Counted from the stretch's first letter, positions 5,901 to 14,274 are shown. The stretch is 15,696 nt of DNA from Polyangiaceae bacterium (GCA_025936205.1 JAICTU010000192.1:1-15696); one strand, 5' to 3'. Notes: generated from the sequence alone by a model not told the origin. Made by a program: numbers and translations.

Positions 5901-8099
5901 TCACTTTTGCCCTGCCCCCTGCGAGCTGTCCAATGCAACGGCGTCGTGTGCCCGCCGGACCACGTACGCCCGCACCAGCTCCGCGTCCGCGGGGCTGAGC
6001 TCGTCGCGGAACGAGACCATGCCCTGCCGCCGCCGCAGCCCATCTTCCACGAACTGCGCCCAGCGCCGCGCGTCACCGAGCGCCGCCGAGCCGCGCAGAT
6101 CGGGCAAGATACCGCCGCTGACGGCCGAATCCCCGTGACAGGTGCCGCAGTAGCGATGATAGAGCGCCTTGCCCTTCGTCACGTCGGCTGCAGAGGCCTT
6201 GCTGACCGGCAGAGCGGCGGCGCGCGCTTGCTCCGGCAGCGCAGGGAACGGCGGCGGAGCGGGCAGAACATCGCTGCCGTTCAACTTGAAGGCGAGCACG
6301 CGCGCCACGTTGACGCGCGCATGCTTGTCGCGCGCCAGCTCGCCCCCGGCCAGCCCGAAGGCTCCGCCCCAGCCCACTTCAACGGCGACGAACTGCTCGC
6401 CCCCGACCTCATAGCTGATGGGCGCGGCGAGCACACCCGCCTGGGTGGGCGCCGCCCACAGCCGCTCGCCCGTGTCCGCGCGGTACGCCACGAGCTCCGC
6501 CTGCGCCGTGCCCTGCAGGATCAGATTGCCCGCCGTGCTGAGCACGCCGCCCAACCAGGGCTCGGCGAACTGCACGCGCCACACCTCGCGCTGCAGGGCG
6601 GGATCCCAGGCCGCCAGATGCCCGCGCGTGCCGTCCTCGACCTGCTGCTTCGCCGCCGCATCTGCGGGCAAGCCGGCTGCGTCGAGATCGATGCCGATGT
6701 TCCAGGCCAAATCCGAGTGCCGCGGAGCCGGATCGGGAACATAGGGAAAGCCAGCGTCGTTCACCGGCACATAGACCAGCCCGGTCTGCGGATGAAAGGA
6801 CATGGGCTGCCAGTTGTGCGCGCCCAGGGGACCCGGCAGGCCCAGCCACGCTTTGCCGGTGTCGCCGTAGCGCGCCGCCGGGTTCTCGATGGGCCGCCCT
6901 GTCTTGGCATCGACCCCCGTGGCCCAGTTGATCTGCGTGATCGGCTGCGCGGAGATCAGCTCGCCCGTCTCGCGATCCAGCACGTAAAAGAAACCGTTCT
7001 TCGACGCCTGCAGCAGCACCCGCCGCTCGCGCTTCGCGATCTCCAGATCCGCCAGGACCAGCTGCTGGGTGGCCGCGTAGTCCCAGCTGTCCCCGGGCGT
7101 TGTCTGATGATGCCAGACGTACTCACCGGTGTCGGGCCGCAGTGCGACGATCGACGACAAGAACAAGTTGTCACCGCCCTGCGGGCTGCGCAACTTCTGG
7201 TTCCAGGGCGAGCCGGTGCCGACGCCGATGTACAGCAGATCCAGCTCCGGATCGTACGACATCGAGTCGCAGACCGTACCGCCTCCGCCGTGCTTCCACC
7301 ACTCTCCCGTCCAGGTCTTGGCCGCCTTCTCCAGCGCCGGGCTCTCGAACGGCCGCGAGGGATCCCCGGGCACGGTGTAAAAGCGCCAGATCTGCTGCCC
7401 CGTCCCCGCGTCGTAGGCAGATAGGTAGCCGCGCACGCCCATCGCCGTCCCCTCATTGCCGATCAGCACCTTGCCCTTCACCACGCGCGGCGCGCCGGTG
7501 ATCGTGTAGCGCGACCCCGCCGGCACCGTCTGCGCCTGCCAGATCGGCTTGCCGTTGCTGGCGTCCAGCGCGATCAGCCGCCCATCGAGCGCGCCCAGAT
7601 ACAGCTTGCCCTGCCAGGCCGCGAGCCCGCGGTTCACCACGTCGCAGCAGGCGTCGTGAGCCGTTTCACCCGGCACCTCCGGATCGTAGGACCAGAGCCG
7701 CTCGCCGCTGCGCGCGTCCAGCGCGAACACCTTGCTCCAGGCGCTGGTGACGTACATCACTCCGTCGATCACCAGCGGTGTCGACTCCTGCCCGCGCGCC
7801 GTGTCGAGATCGAAGTGCCAGGCCAGCCCCAGCTGCGCCACATTCTGCGCGTCGATCTGCTCGAGCGGACTGAAGCGCTGCTCGTCATAGCCGCGACCGT
7901 AGCTCGTCCAGTCCCCTGGCCGCGGCGCCGTGAGGCGCGCGGCATCGACGCTCGCAACAGCGCGCAAGGCGGCCGTGACCGTCTGCACGGATGCAGCCCC
8001 TGCACTCCCCGGCGCCGGCGGCGCGGGCTCCTCGCTGCGGCACGCGCTCAGCGCAATGCCGACGAGCCCTGCAGCGACCCCTCCCCTGGCACTGCGCAT
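5901..8099 (-). CDS. PQQ-dependent quinohaemoprotein alcohol dehydrogenase (lipoprotein), atypical active site
   Basis: 732 residues. The signal sequence ends in a lipobox, 'IALSAC' with Cys20, predicting a periplasmic lipid-anchored enzyme. Residues ~60-610 form an eight-bladed PQQ propeller with W-docking repeats and family blocks 'WTSYGRGYDEQRFSPL', 'DACCDVVNRG' (vicinal Cys151-Cys152), 'KNGFFYVLDR' and 'GAHNWQPMSFHP'. Residues ~638-715 are a cytochrome c domain: C651-GTCH655 with M694 as likely distal ligand. Type II quinohaemoprotein dehydrogenases oxidise alcohols and pass electrons through haem c. The catalytic Asp is D340 ('GDSWDY'). The residue two further on is Ala, not the extra Asp of lanthanide-type enzymes. 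Unusually, the Glu normally in 'GAExGVRG' is Ala219, the Trp of 'GGGTxWDS' is Cys277, and the Asn of 'GTGNGSPWN' is Thr295. These normally hold the metal and PQQ. The start has an 'AAGGGGGG' ribosome binding site and lies 18 bp after pqqB. Confidence 0.9.
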   Translation of the reverse strand: MRSARGGVAAGLVGIALSACRSEEPAPPAPGSAGAASVQTVTAALRAVASVDAARLTAPRPGDWTSYGRGYDEQRFSPLEQIDAQNVAQLGLAWHFDLDTARGQESTPLVIDGVMYVTSAWSKVFALDARSGERLWSYDPEVPGETAHDACCDVVNRGLAAWQGKLYLGALDGRLIALDASNGKPIWQAQTVPAGSRYTITGAPRVVKGKVLIGNEGTAMGVRGYLSAYDAGTGQQIWRFYTVPGDPSRPFESPALEKAAKTWTGEWWKHGGGGTVCDSMSYDPELDLLYIGVGTGSPWNQKLRSPQGGDNLFLSSIVALRPDTGEYVWHHQTTPGDSWDYAATQQLVLADLEIAKRERRVLLQASKNGFFYVLDRETGELISAQPITQINWATGVDAKTGRPIENPAARYGDTGKAWLGLPGPLGAHNWQPMSFHPQTGLVYVPVNDAGFPYVPDPAPRHSDLAWNIGIDLDAAGLPADAAAKQQVEDGTRGHLAAWDPALQREVWRVQFAEPWLGGVLSTAGNLILQGTAQAELVAYRADTGERLWAAPTQAGVLAAPISYEVGGEQFVAVEVGWGGAFGLAGGELARDKHARVNVARVLAFKLNGSDVLPAPPPFPALPEQARAAALPVSKASAADVTKGKALYHRYCGTCHGDSAVSGGILPDLRGSAALGDARRWAQFVEDGLRRRQGMVSFRDELSPADAELVRAYVVRRAHDAVALDSSQGAGQK

Positions 8100-8117
8100 G
8101 AGTCCCCCCTTCGTCGC

Positions 8118-9044
8118 TTACACGTCGATCTCCATCCCGTCGTAGGCGACCTCGACGCCCGCGGCCGTCAACTGCGCTCGCTCGGCGGAGCGCTCGTCGA
8201 GGATGGGGTTGGTGTTGTTGATGTGGATCAGGATTTTTCGCTCGGCTCCCAGCGTGCCGAGCAACTCCAGCATGCCCCCGCTGCCCGACTGCGGCAAATG
8301 GCCCATCTGCCGTCCCCTGCGCGCCGACACACCGAGGCGCACCAGCTCGTCATCGCGCCAGAAGGTGCCATCGACCAGCACCACCTGCGCACCCCGCAGC
8401 CCCTCGGCCACCTCCGGCTCGACCGCGCCCAGCCCCGGCGCGTAGAACAAGCTGCGCCCACTCCTCACATCACTGCGCGCGTCGCTGAAGAGCAGCGCGA
8501 TGTTGTCGCCGGGCTCGGGCCGATCGCGCGCGGGCGAGAACGGCGGCGCGTTGCCCGGCACCGCCAGCGCCCGGCAGCGGACGCCCTCCAGGCTCGGGAT
8601 CGCGAAGCTCTCTCCGCGCCCGATCGGCAGCCGCTGCCACTCGACGCCGCAGTAGTGGCCCAGCAGCTCGAAGATGGGATTGCTGCGCGTCAGCTCCGCG
8701 TGCACCCGCTCGGTACACCAGACGCGCAGCGGCTTGCCCTCGCGCAGCATCAAGAGCCCCAGCGTGTGGTCGATCTGCGCGTCGACCAGCAGCACGTCGC
8801 TGATCGCCGTATCGCGCAGCGCGCGCGCAGGCTGCAGCGCAGGGAAGGCGCGAATTTGCGCCAGCAGATCCGGCGAGGCGTTGACCAGCACCCAGCTGCG
8901 CCCGTCCGCCGAGACGGCGATCGACGACTGAGTGCGCGGCGATGCGCTGATCGTGCCGCGGCGCACGCCCTCGCAGTTTGGGCAGTTGCAATTCCACTGG
9001 GGAAAGCCCCCACCCGCGGCAGACCCGAGGACGCGCACTCTCAT
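8118..9044 (-). CDS. pqqB: PqqB, PQQ biosynthesis metallo-hydrolase-fold protein
   Basis: 308 residues, the normal PqqB length. The opening 'MRVRVLGSAAGGGFPQWNC' and the Cys motif 'CNCPNC' (C19, C21, C24) are diagnostic of PqqB. The metallo-beta-lactamase-fold metal motif appears in the PqqB-specific form 'DAQIDHTLGLL' (D88, D92, H93). Further conserved blocks are 'VNASPDLLAQI' and 'INNTNPILD'. PqqB is a cytoplasmic iron-dependent oxygenase/hydrolase-fold enzyme that acts on the Glu-Tyr derived intermediate before PqqC. The ATG at 9044 has GGAGG five bases upstream. It sits 37 bp after pqqA and 18 bp before the dehydrogenase. The usual next genes pqqC, pqqD and pqqE are not present in the window. 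Confidence 0.96.
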   Translation of the reverse strand: MRVRVLGSAAGGGFPQWNCNCPNCEGVRRGTISASPRTQSSIAVSADGRSWVLVNASPDLLAQIRAFPALQPARALRDTAISDVLLVDAQIDHTLGLLMLREGKPLRVWCTERVHAELTRSNPIFELLGHYCGVEWQRLPIGRGESFAIPSLEGVRCRALAVPGNAPPFSPARDRPEPGDNIALLFSDARSDVRSGRSLFYAPGLGAVEPEVAEGLRGAQVVLVDGTFWRDDELVRLGVSARRGRQMGHLPQSGSGGMLELLGTLGAERKILIHINNTNPILDERSAERAQLTAAGVEVAYDGMEIDV

Positions 9045-9081
9045 GACGTCCTCCGGCCTGCGCGGGGCTTCGGATGCCGCC

Positions 9082-9153
9082 TCAGCGGTACCCGGAGTAC
9101 ATTGTGACTTCGAAACCGAGACGCAATTCTACGAACTTGGGCTTGGTCCACAT
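9082..9153 (-). CDS. pqqA: PqqA, PQQ precursor peptide (23 aa)
   Basis: A 23-codon gene, too short for most gene finders. It reads MWTKPKFVEL..., followed by FEVTMY and a C-terminal GYR. It carries the invariant Glu15 and Tyr19 in the ExxxY spacing; these two side chains are cross-linked by PqqE and become the PQQ skeleton. The N-terminal 'MWTKP' and the central 'EVTMY' are standard for PqqA. The start is supported by an AAGGAG ribosome binding site (9162-9167) eight bases upstream and by a plausible promoter. It is the first gene of the unit with pqqB, the dehydrogenase and the HTTM protein. Its presence shows that PQQ precursor is made here under the same control as the enzyme presumed to use it. 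Confidence 0.97.
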   Translation of the reverse strand: MWTKPKFVELRLGFEVTMYSGYR

Positions 9154-9253
9154 GAAGAGCTCTCCTTGCGATACGCCGCGATTATCAGCCCAAGCCGAGA
9201 GAAAATCCAAGGCCGACCCGCATTTCCTCGGGCGCCACACGTGCATCGGTCCA
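9154..9253 (-). promoter_or_regulatory. pqqA leader: promoter and ribosome binding site
   Basis: Reading the minus strand, TTGGAT (9205-9210) and GATAAT (9181-9186) are separated by 18 bases, a plausible vegetative -35/-10 pair with a strong -10 and a weak -35. AAGGAG at 9162-9167 is the pqqA ribosome binding site. The region follows the TetR stop by about 45 bp without an obvious terminator, so some transcription could also read in from the TetR gene. Confidence 0.5.
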
Positions 9254-9940
9254 CTAGTCGGGGCGCCTGCGTCGCAACTTTCGCCGCGGCGGATCTGCCG
9301 GCTGCGCTCCCGCCAGCGCCGGCGTGCCGATCAGATAGCTGACCACCAGGTCCGATAGCTCTTCCACCAGCGCCACGTCGGCGAGCTGGGAGGGCGCCTC
9401 CAGCAGGCGCGCCAGCATGGTCGCCCGCACGGAGTTGAAGATGACGAAGGCCGCGACGTCGTGATTGGCGCGCCGGATGGGCAGACCTCCATGCGCCAGA
9501 AACAGGCGAATCGCGCTCACGATGCGCAGGTCAAAGGCGCGCACGCGATCGGTCGGCGTGACGCGCAGCCCTTCGACGACGAGCAGCCGGTGCAACGCCG
9601 GGCACGCCGCATACAGCTCCAGCAGCCCCTGGATCACGCGCCGCGCGATCTGCTCGGGCGTGCCCGCTGCTTCGGAGAGCGCGCGCTGCATGAACTCGCT
9701 CGCGCGCTCGAACTCGCGATCCTGCAGAGCATCGAGGATCGAATCGCGATTGCCGAAGTATTGATACAGCGTGCCGACGCTGACACCCGCCACCTCGGCG
9801 ATGCGCGTGGTGGTCGCCGCGTCGGCGCCCTCTCTGTCCAAAACCCGAACTGTGGCGTCCAGAATGGTGCTCACTGTCGCGCGCGAGCGCGACTGCTGAG
9901 GCGAGTTTCGTACTGCTTTGTTGGCTACGCGTCGGCTCAT
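9254..9940 (-). CDS. TetR/AcrR family transcriptional regulator
   Basis: 228 residues from the ATG at 9940, although the open frame extends further upstream. The N-terminal DNA-binding domain is typical of TetR: 'STILDATVRVLDREGADAAT', then the helix-turn-helix 'TTRIAEVAGVSVGTLYQYF' (about residues 43-62), and 'GNRDSILDALQDREF'. The C-terminal part is helical and probably binds a small hydrophobic ligand; it is too variable to assign. The C-terminus is strongly basic (PPRRKLRRRRPD). It is divergent from the fatty acid desaturase with 144 bp between starts, the usual layout of a repressor and its target, so it probably senses a fatty acid, acyl-CoA or similar ligand. It also lies just upstream of pqqA on the same strand. 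No strong ribosome binding site is visible. Confidence 0.88.
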   Translation of the reverse strand: MSRRVANKAVRNSPQQSRSRATVSTILDATVRVLDREGADAATTTRIAEVAGVSVGTLYQYFGNRDSILDALQDREFERASEFMQRALSEAAGTPEQIARRVIQGLLELYAACPALHRLLVVEGLRVTPTDRVRAFDLRIVSAIRLFLAHGGLPIRRANHDVAAFVIFNSVRATMLARLLEAPSQLADVALVEELSDLVVSYLIGTPALAGAQPADPPRRKLRRRRPD

Positions 9941-10084
9941 GACAAACCCGAAAGGGATGCGAATTGCTCTATTGCTCGAAGAACGGCATCTTCGCTGCAC
10001 CACTCGCGAAGACGCCGCCCCTGCACGGACGGCGCCTGCACACTCGGGTTGCGGGATGACCCCGCCAGATCGAGAGAGGAACCC
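9941..10084. promoter_or_regulatory. Divergent promoter region with candidate operator
   Basis: The gap between the TetR and desaturase starts contains the perfect inverted repeat CGAAGA-N6-TCTTCG at 9977-9994. The half-site recurs as GCGAAGACG at 10006-10014. An 18-bp dyad fits the size of a TetR dimer site. GAGAGAGGA at 10071-10079 is the desaturase ribosome binding site. No confident -35/-10 pair was found on either strand. Confidence 0.4.
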
Positions 10085-11017
10085 ATGTCGCCACGATACA
10101 AGTCGGACTATCGCACACTCTTCTGGGCTTTGGTGCTGTTTCCCCTGTTGCCCGCGCTCGGCATCGCCTGGCCCACAGCGCTGCCTTGGCTCGTTCCACT
10201 GACTCTCTACACGAGCTACTGCGCGGGCGTGATCACACACAACCACGTGCATGTTCCCGTGTTTCGCGCTCGACGAGCCAACCTTTTGTACGGCATGTGG
10301 CTCTCCATCTTCTATGGCTGCCCCATCGCCTTCTGGATTCCGACGCACCTCGAGCATCATCACCAGCACGTCGACGGCCCCGAGGACGTGACGCGCACAC
10401 GCCGTCGCTCGGTGAAACACAATCTGTGGCAAGCCCTCGCCTACACGGCCTCTTGCGGGCGCTGGCAGTGGCCGCAGATCCGCGAATACGTGCGGCGCGT
10501 GCACGGTCGCCGCGGCCGTGAATGGGCGGTACTGCGCGCTCAAGTCCTCGCGCTGGGGCTCGCCCACGCGGGCGTGCTGGCGCTCGCCGTCCGCCTGCAC
10601 GGCGCGGCCCTCGGCGCGCTCTGCTACGGGCTCGGCTTCGGCCTGCCGGCGCTGCTCGCCGCGCCGTTCATGCTGTTCACCAACTACATTCAGCACGTGC
10701 ACTGCGACCCGGCATCGGCCGACAACCACTCGCGCAACTTCGTCAGCCGCTTCGCCAATTGGTTTGTCTTCGAGGCGGGCTACCATACCGTGCACCACGA
10801 GCGGGCCAGCACGCACTGGAGCCGCTACCCCGAGCTGCACCGGGAGCGCGCAGCGAGCATCGCGCCCAGCCTGCAGGCGAGCTCGGTCCTGTCGTTCTGC
10901 GTGGAGAACTACCTGCTGGGCACGGTCGCCGCCCGCTTCCGGACGCGACCGCTCAGCGAGGCGCGTGACTCGGCCGGGGCAGCCTCAATACAAGCTGCTC
11001 TTCACGCGGCCGGGTAG
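10085..11017 (+). CDS. Membrane fatty acid desaturase
   Basis: 310 residues from the ATG at 10085, which has a good purine-rich ribosome binding site. The three histidine boxes of the FA_desaturase superfamily (PF00487) are present: HNHVH (52-56), HLEHHHQH (88-95) and HTVHH (234-238), with extra histidines in 'YIQHVHCD' (204, 206). Together they bind the di-iron centre that inserts a cis double bond using O2. Hydrophobic segments lie around 11-29, 33-50, 68-84, 149-170 and 176-200, giving a polytopic inner-membrane protein with the His boxes on the cytoplasmic side. The 'FEAGYHTVHHE...HWSRYPELH' block is typical of bacterial acyl-lipid or acyl-CoA desaturases; position specificity cannot be told. 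Divergent from the TetR gene, its likely regulator. Its last 33 bases overlap the convergent PPOX gene. Confidence 0.88.
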   Translation: MSPRYKSDYRTLFWALVLFPLLPALGIAWPTALPWLVPLTLYTSYCAGVITHNHVHVPVFRARRANLLYGMWLSIFYGCPIAFWIPTHLEHHHQHVDGPEDVTRTRRRSVKHNLWQALAYTASCGRWQWPQIREYVRRVHGRRGREWAVLRAQVLALGLAHAGVLALAVRLHGAALGALCYGLGFGLPALLAAPFMLFTNYIQHVHCDPASADNHSRNFVSRFANWFVFEAGYHTVHHERASTHWSRYPELHRERAASIAPSLQASSVLSFCVENYLLGTVAARFRTRPLSEARDSAGAASIQAALHAAG

Positions 11018-11626
11018 CTCGCGATCGTACTCCGTGCCGTCGATGCGCTGGCTGCTGATGTCAGCCAGGATCTTGCCGGGCGTCGCCAGGGTGCCCGGCA
11101 AGACGTGCGCTGCAGCGTCCCAGAGCCGGCCACGCACCAGCGCTCTCGAGCACTGGAAGAACACCGTCTCGACGCTCACCACCAGCACCAGCTTGGGCAC
11201 CTTGCCCTGGGTCACAAACGCGGCGCACAGCTCCGGATCGGCGCTGAGCCGGCAGCGCCCGTTGACGCGCAACGTCTCCCCCTGCCCGGGGATGAAGAAC
11301 AGCAGCGCAACGCGCGGATCCGCGAGGATGTTGCGCAAGCTGTCGATGCGGTTGTTGCCGCGGCGGTCGGGGATCAGCAGCGTCCTCTCGTCGAGCACAC
11401 GCACGAAGCCCGGCGCGTCACCGCGCGGCGAGCAGTCGAGCCCCTCCGCTGCTACCGTTCCGAGCACGCAGAACGGTGACCCCGCGATCCAGGCGGCGTA
11501 ATTCGCATCGACGTGGTCGATCTCCTTCAGGATCGAGACCTCCTTCACCCCGTCGAACAGGCTCTCCAGCTCAGCCAGCTGGGTGACGTCATGCCGCGGG
11601 TCCGGAGATTTCACGGGAGCGTCCAT
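10985..11626 (-). CDS. PPOX-class FMN-dependent flavoprotein, DR_2398/MSMEG_1061 type
   Basis: 213 residues. It belongs to the pyridoxamine-5'-phosphate-oxidase-like split-barrel flavoproteins of the DR_2398 type. Diagnostic blocks are 'GSPFCVLGTV' (49-58), 'GLDCSPRGDAPGFVRVLD' (62-79), 'LIPDRRGNNRIDSLRNI' (84-100) and 'VALLFFIPGQGETLRVNG' (106-123); the basic NNR/R region binds FMN phosphate. These are dimeric cytoplasmic proteins, in some cases reductases using FMN or F420, but the substrate of this subgroup is not known. The start at 11626 has AAAGG nine bases upstream. A terminator separates it from typA upstream, so it is probably transcribed alone. Its 3' end overlaps the convergent desaturase gene by 33 bp. 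Confidence 0.88.
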   Translation of the reverse strand: MDAPVKSPDPRHDVTQLAELESLFDGVKEVSILKEIDHVDANYAAWIAGSPFCVLGTVAAEGLDCSPRGDAPGFVRVLDERTLLIPDRRGNNRIDSLRNILADPRVALLFFIPGQGETLRVNGRCRLSADPELCAAFVTQGKVPKLVLVVSVETVFFQCSRALVRGRLWDAAAHVLPGTLATPGKILADISSQRIDGTEYDRELPGRVKSSLY

Positions 11627-11676
11627 GCGAGCGCCTTTCGGGGTGCGGGAGCTCCCCTTTCATGGCGCGCGGCCCC

Positions 11677-11710
11677 AAAAACGCAAGGGGCCCTCGCGGG
11701 CCCCTCTTTT
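11677..11710 (-). terminator. Hairpin terminator after typA
   Basis: AGGGGCCC-TCGC-GGGCCCCT at 11686-11705 is a perfect 8-bp stem with a four-base loop (GCGA, a GNRA-type loop, in the minus-strand RNA). On the minus strand it is followed by TTGCGTTTTT. It lies 20 bp beyond the typA stop and before the PPOX gene. A short CTCTTTT tract on the plus side could also let it act in the other direction. Confidence 0.8.
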
Positions 11711-11729
11711 CCCGGTGTTCGGCTGCGGG

Positions 11730-13529
<1,800 letters not shown>

Positions 13530-13917
13530 GGCTGACGAGCTGAGTTGGCGGCTGAGTTAACGAGGCCGGGTTAACGCGGGGGACGTCTCCGCGGTGGGTG
13601 GCGAGCGGCGGCGCAGCGCACCTGTTCCCCGCTCGGTCCGTTCCAGACGGGAGCGAGGGCCTCGCTCAAAAGGGTGGATTGATTTCGTTACGGCACGCAG
13701 GCCGGGCCGGGCAGGCTCCTGGGCGCCCGGATTCGGGAACGCTTGGTAGCCAAGGCGGGCGCCCTTCTCAAGAATCTAAACCCTCCTTAACGACAAAAAG
13801 CGGCACCGAGCGCCTTGCGGAAGTGACGGCTTTCGTCACTGTTTCAAAAAAAAGCGCGTTTTTAACGGCTTTTAACCCTGGCCATTAACGGGCATAGGCG
13901 TTGCATTAACGCTGGGC
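13530..13917. promoter_or_regulatory. AT-enriched divergent spacer with repeated TTAACG motifs
   Basis: 388 bp without a gene, between the divergent typA and Cys-rich lipoprotein genes. TTAACG occurs on the plus strand at 13557, 13571, 13787, 13862, 13885 and 13906, with a related TTAACC at 13872. The first two sit within GTTAAC palindromes 14 bp apart, close to the typA start. The last four lie within 56 bp of the lipoprotein start. A and T tracts at 13846-13863 stand out from the GC-rich background. No confident promoter consensus was found. The clustering suggests sites for one regulator or AT-type promoter elements. Confidence 0.45.
13822..13840. promoter_or_regulatory. Inverted repeat, possible operator
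   Basis: AGTGACG-GCTTT-CGTCACT is a perfect 7-bp inverted repeat with a 5-base spacer, 78 bp before the lipoprotein start and next to an A8 tract. No T tract follows on either strand, so an operator seems more likely than a terminator. Confidence 0.35.
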
Positions 13918-14250
13918 ATGCTCAACGCCCTCGCCCCTCGCTCACTGGTCGCCCTCCTTGCCGCCTCCCTGGCTCTCTTTAGCATCGCCTGCTCGGGTGG
14001 CGATAACGAGTCGCCCCAATACAGCGCGATGGACGTTCACGGGCCCGCCACCGGCACCACGACCCAGGCGCTCGAATGCGACAGCGGTGCGACCCAGACC
14101 TGCACCATCTGGTTGGGACAGCACGGCGACCTCGCCAATTGCATCCACGGCCTGGATGTCTGCTCGAACGGCGCCTGGACCGGCTGCATCGACGAGGACA
14201 CGCTGGCATCGAACCCCGACCTCTACGCTTCGCTCGCCAGCGCCAAGTAA
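13918..14250 (+). CDS. Cys-rich secreted lipoprotein
   Basis: 110 residues from the ATG at 13918. An N-terminal signal sequence (hydrophobic 9-22) ends in the lipobox 'FSIAC' with Cys25 as the lipidated residue, followed by 'SGGDNE', so the mature protein is probably anchored in the envelope. Residues 53-91 hold six cysteines in a regular pattern: 'ECDSGATQTCTIWLG' then 'CIHGLDVCSNGAWTGCID'. I associate this arrangement (C...G..Q.C...LG...G...C..G...C..G.W..C) with secreted proteins of myxobacteria, usually as one module of a longer protein. Three disulfides are plausible. Function unknown. There is no clear ribosome binding site; TTAACG motifs lie directly upstream, and a 9-bp hairpin follows the stop. 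Confidence 0.7.
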   Translation: MLNALAPRSLVALLAASLALFSIACSGGDNESPQYSAMDVHGPATGTTTQALECDSGATQTCTIWLGQHGDLANCIHGLDVCSNGAWTGCIDEDTLASNPDLYASLASAK

Positions 14251-14253
14251 TCC

Positions 14254-14274
14254 GCTTCCTCGGCTCGAGGAAGC
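14254..14274 (+). terminator. Hairpin just after the lipoprotein stop
   Basis: GCTTCCTCG-GCT-CGAGGAAGC forms a perfect 9-bp stem with a three-base loop, starting 3 bp after the TAA. No T tract follows directly; GTTTT is found only at 14301-14305. It could be a terminator of non-canonical type or an mRNA 3'-end stabiliser. Confidence 0.5.

Noticed and set aside
5544..7424. Long plus-strand open frame (626 codons) opposite the dehydrogenase and HTTM genes
   Set aside because: It is the antisense of two clearly recognised genes. Its translation is Arg/Ala/Gln-rich with no motif, and long antisense frames are common in such GC-rich DNA.
5901..8099. Lanthanide-dependent (XoxF/PedH-like) dehydrogenase
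   Set aside because: The residue two after catalytic Asp340 is Ala, not the additional Asp that marks lanthanide-type enzymes, and a C-terminal cytochrome domain makes it a type II quinohaemoprotein.
7656..9107. Plus-strand open frame opposite pqqB and the 5' end of the dehydrogenase
   Set aside because: Antisense shadow; no recognisable domain, and the minus-strand genes are unambiguous.
8118..9153. The pqq genes as part of a ribosomal peptide (RiPP) cluster other than PQQ
   Set aside because: PqqA and PqqB are canonical, and no radical SAM, peptidase or transporter gene of another RiPP type is present.
9941..10840. Upstream 300-codon extension of the TetR frame
   Set aside because: It is antisense to the desaturase His-box region and has no TetR-like or other domain; 'MSRRVANK' at 9940 is the natural start.
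13598..13888. 96-codon open frame in the spacer upstream of the Cys-rich lipoprotein
   Set aside because: No ribosome binding site, no motif and Gly/Ser/Arg-rich low-information translation; it runs through the A/T tracts and the TTAACG region.
13890..13905. Sigma-54-like element GGGCAT-N5-TTGCA before the Cys-rich lipoprotein
   Set aside because: The spacing is right, but the -24 box is imperfect and the predicted transcript would start about two bases before the ATG, so I do not call it a promoter.
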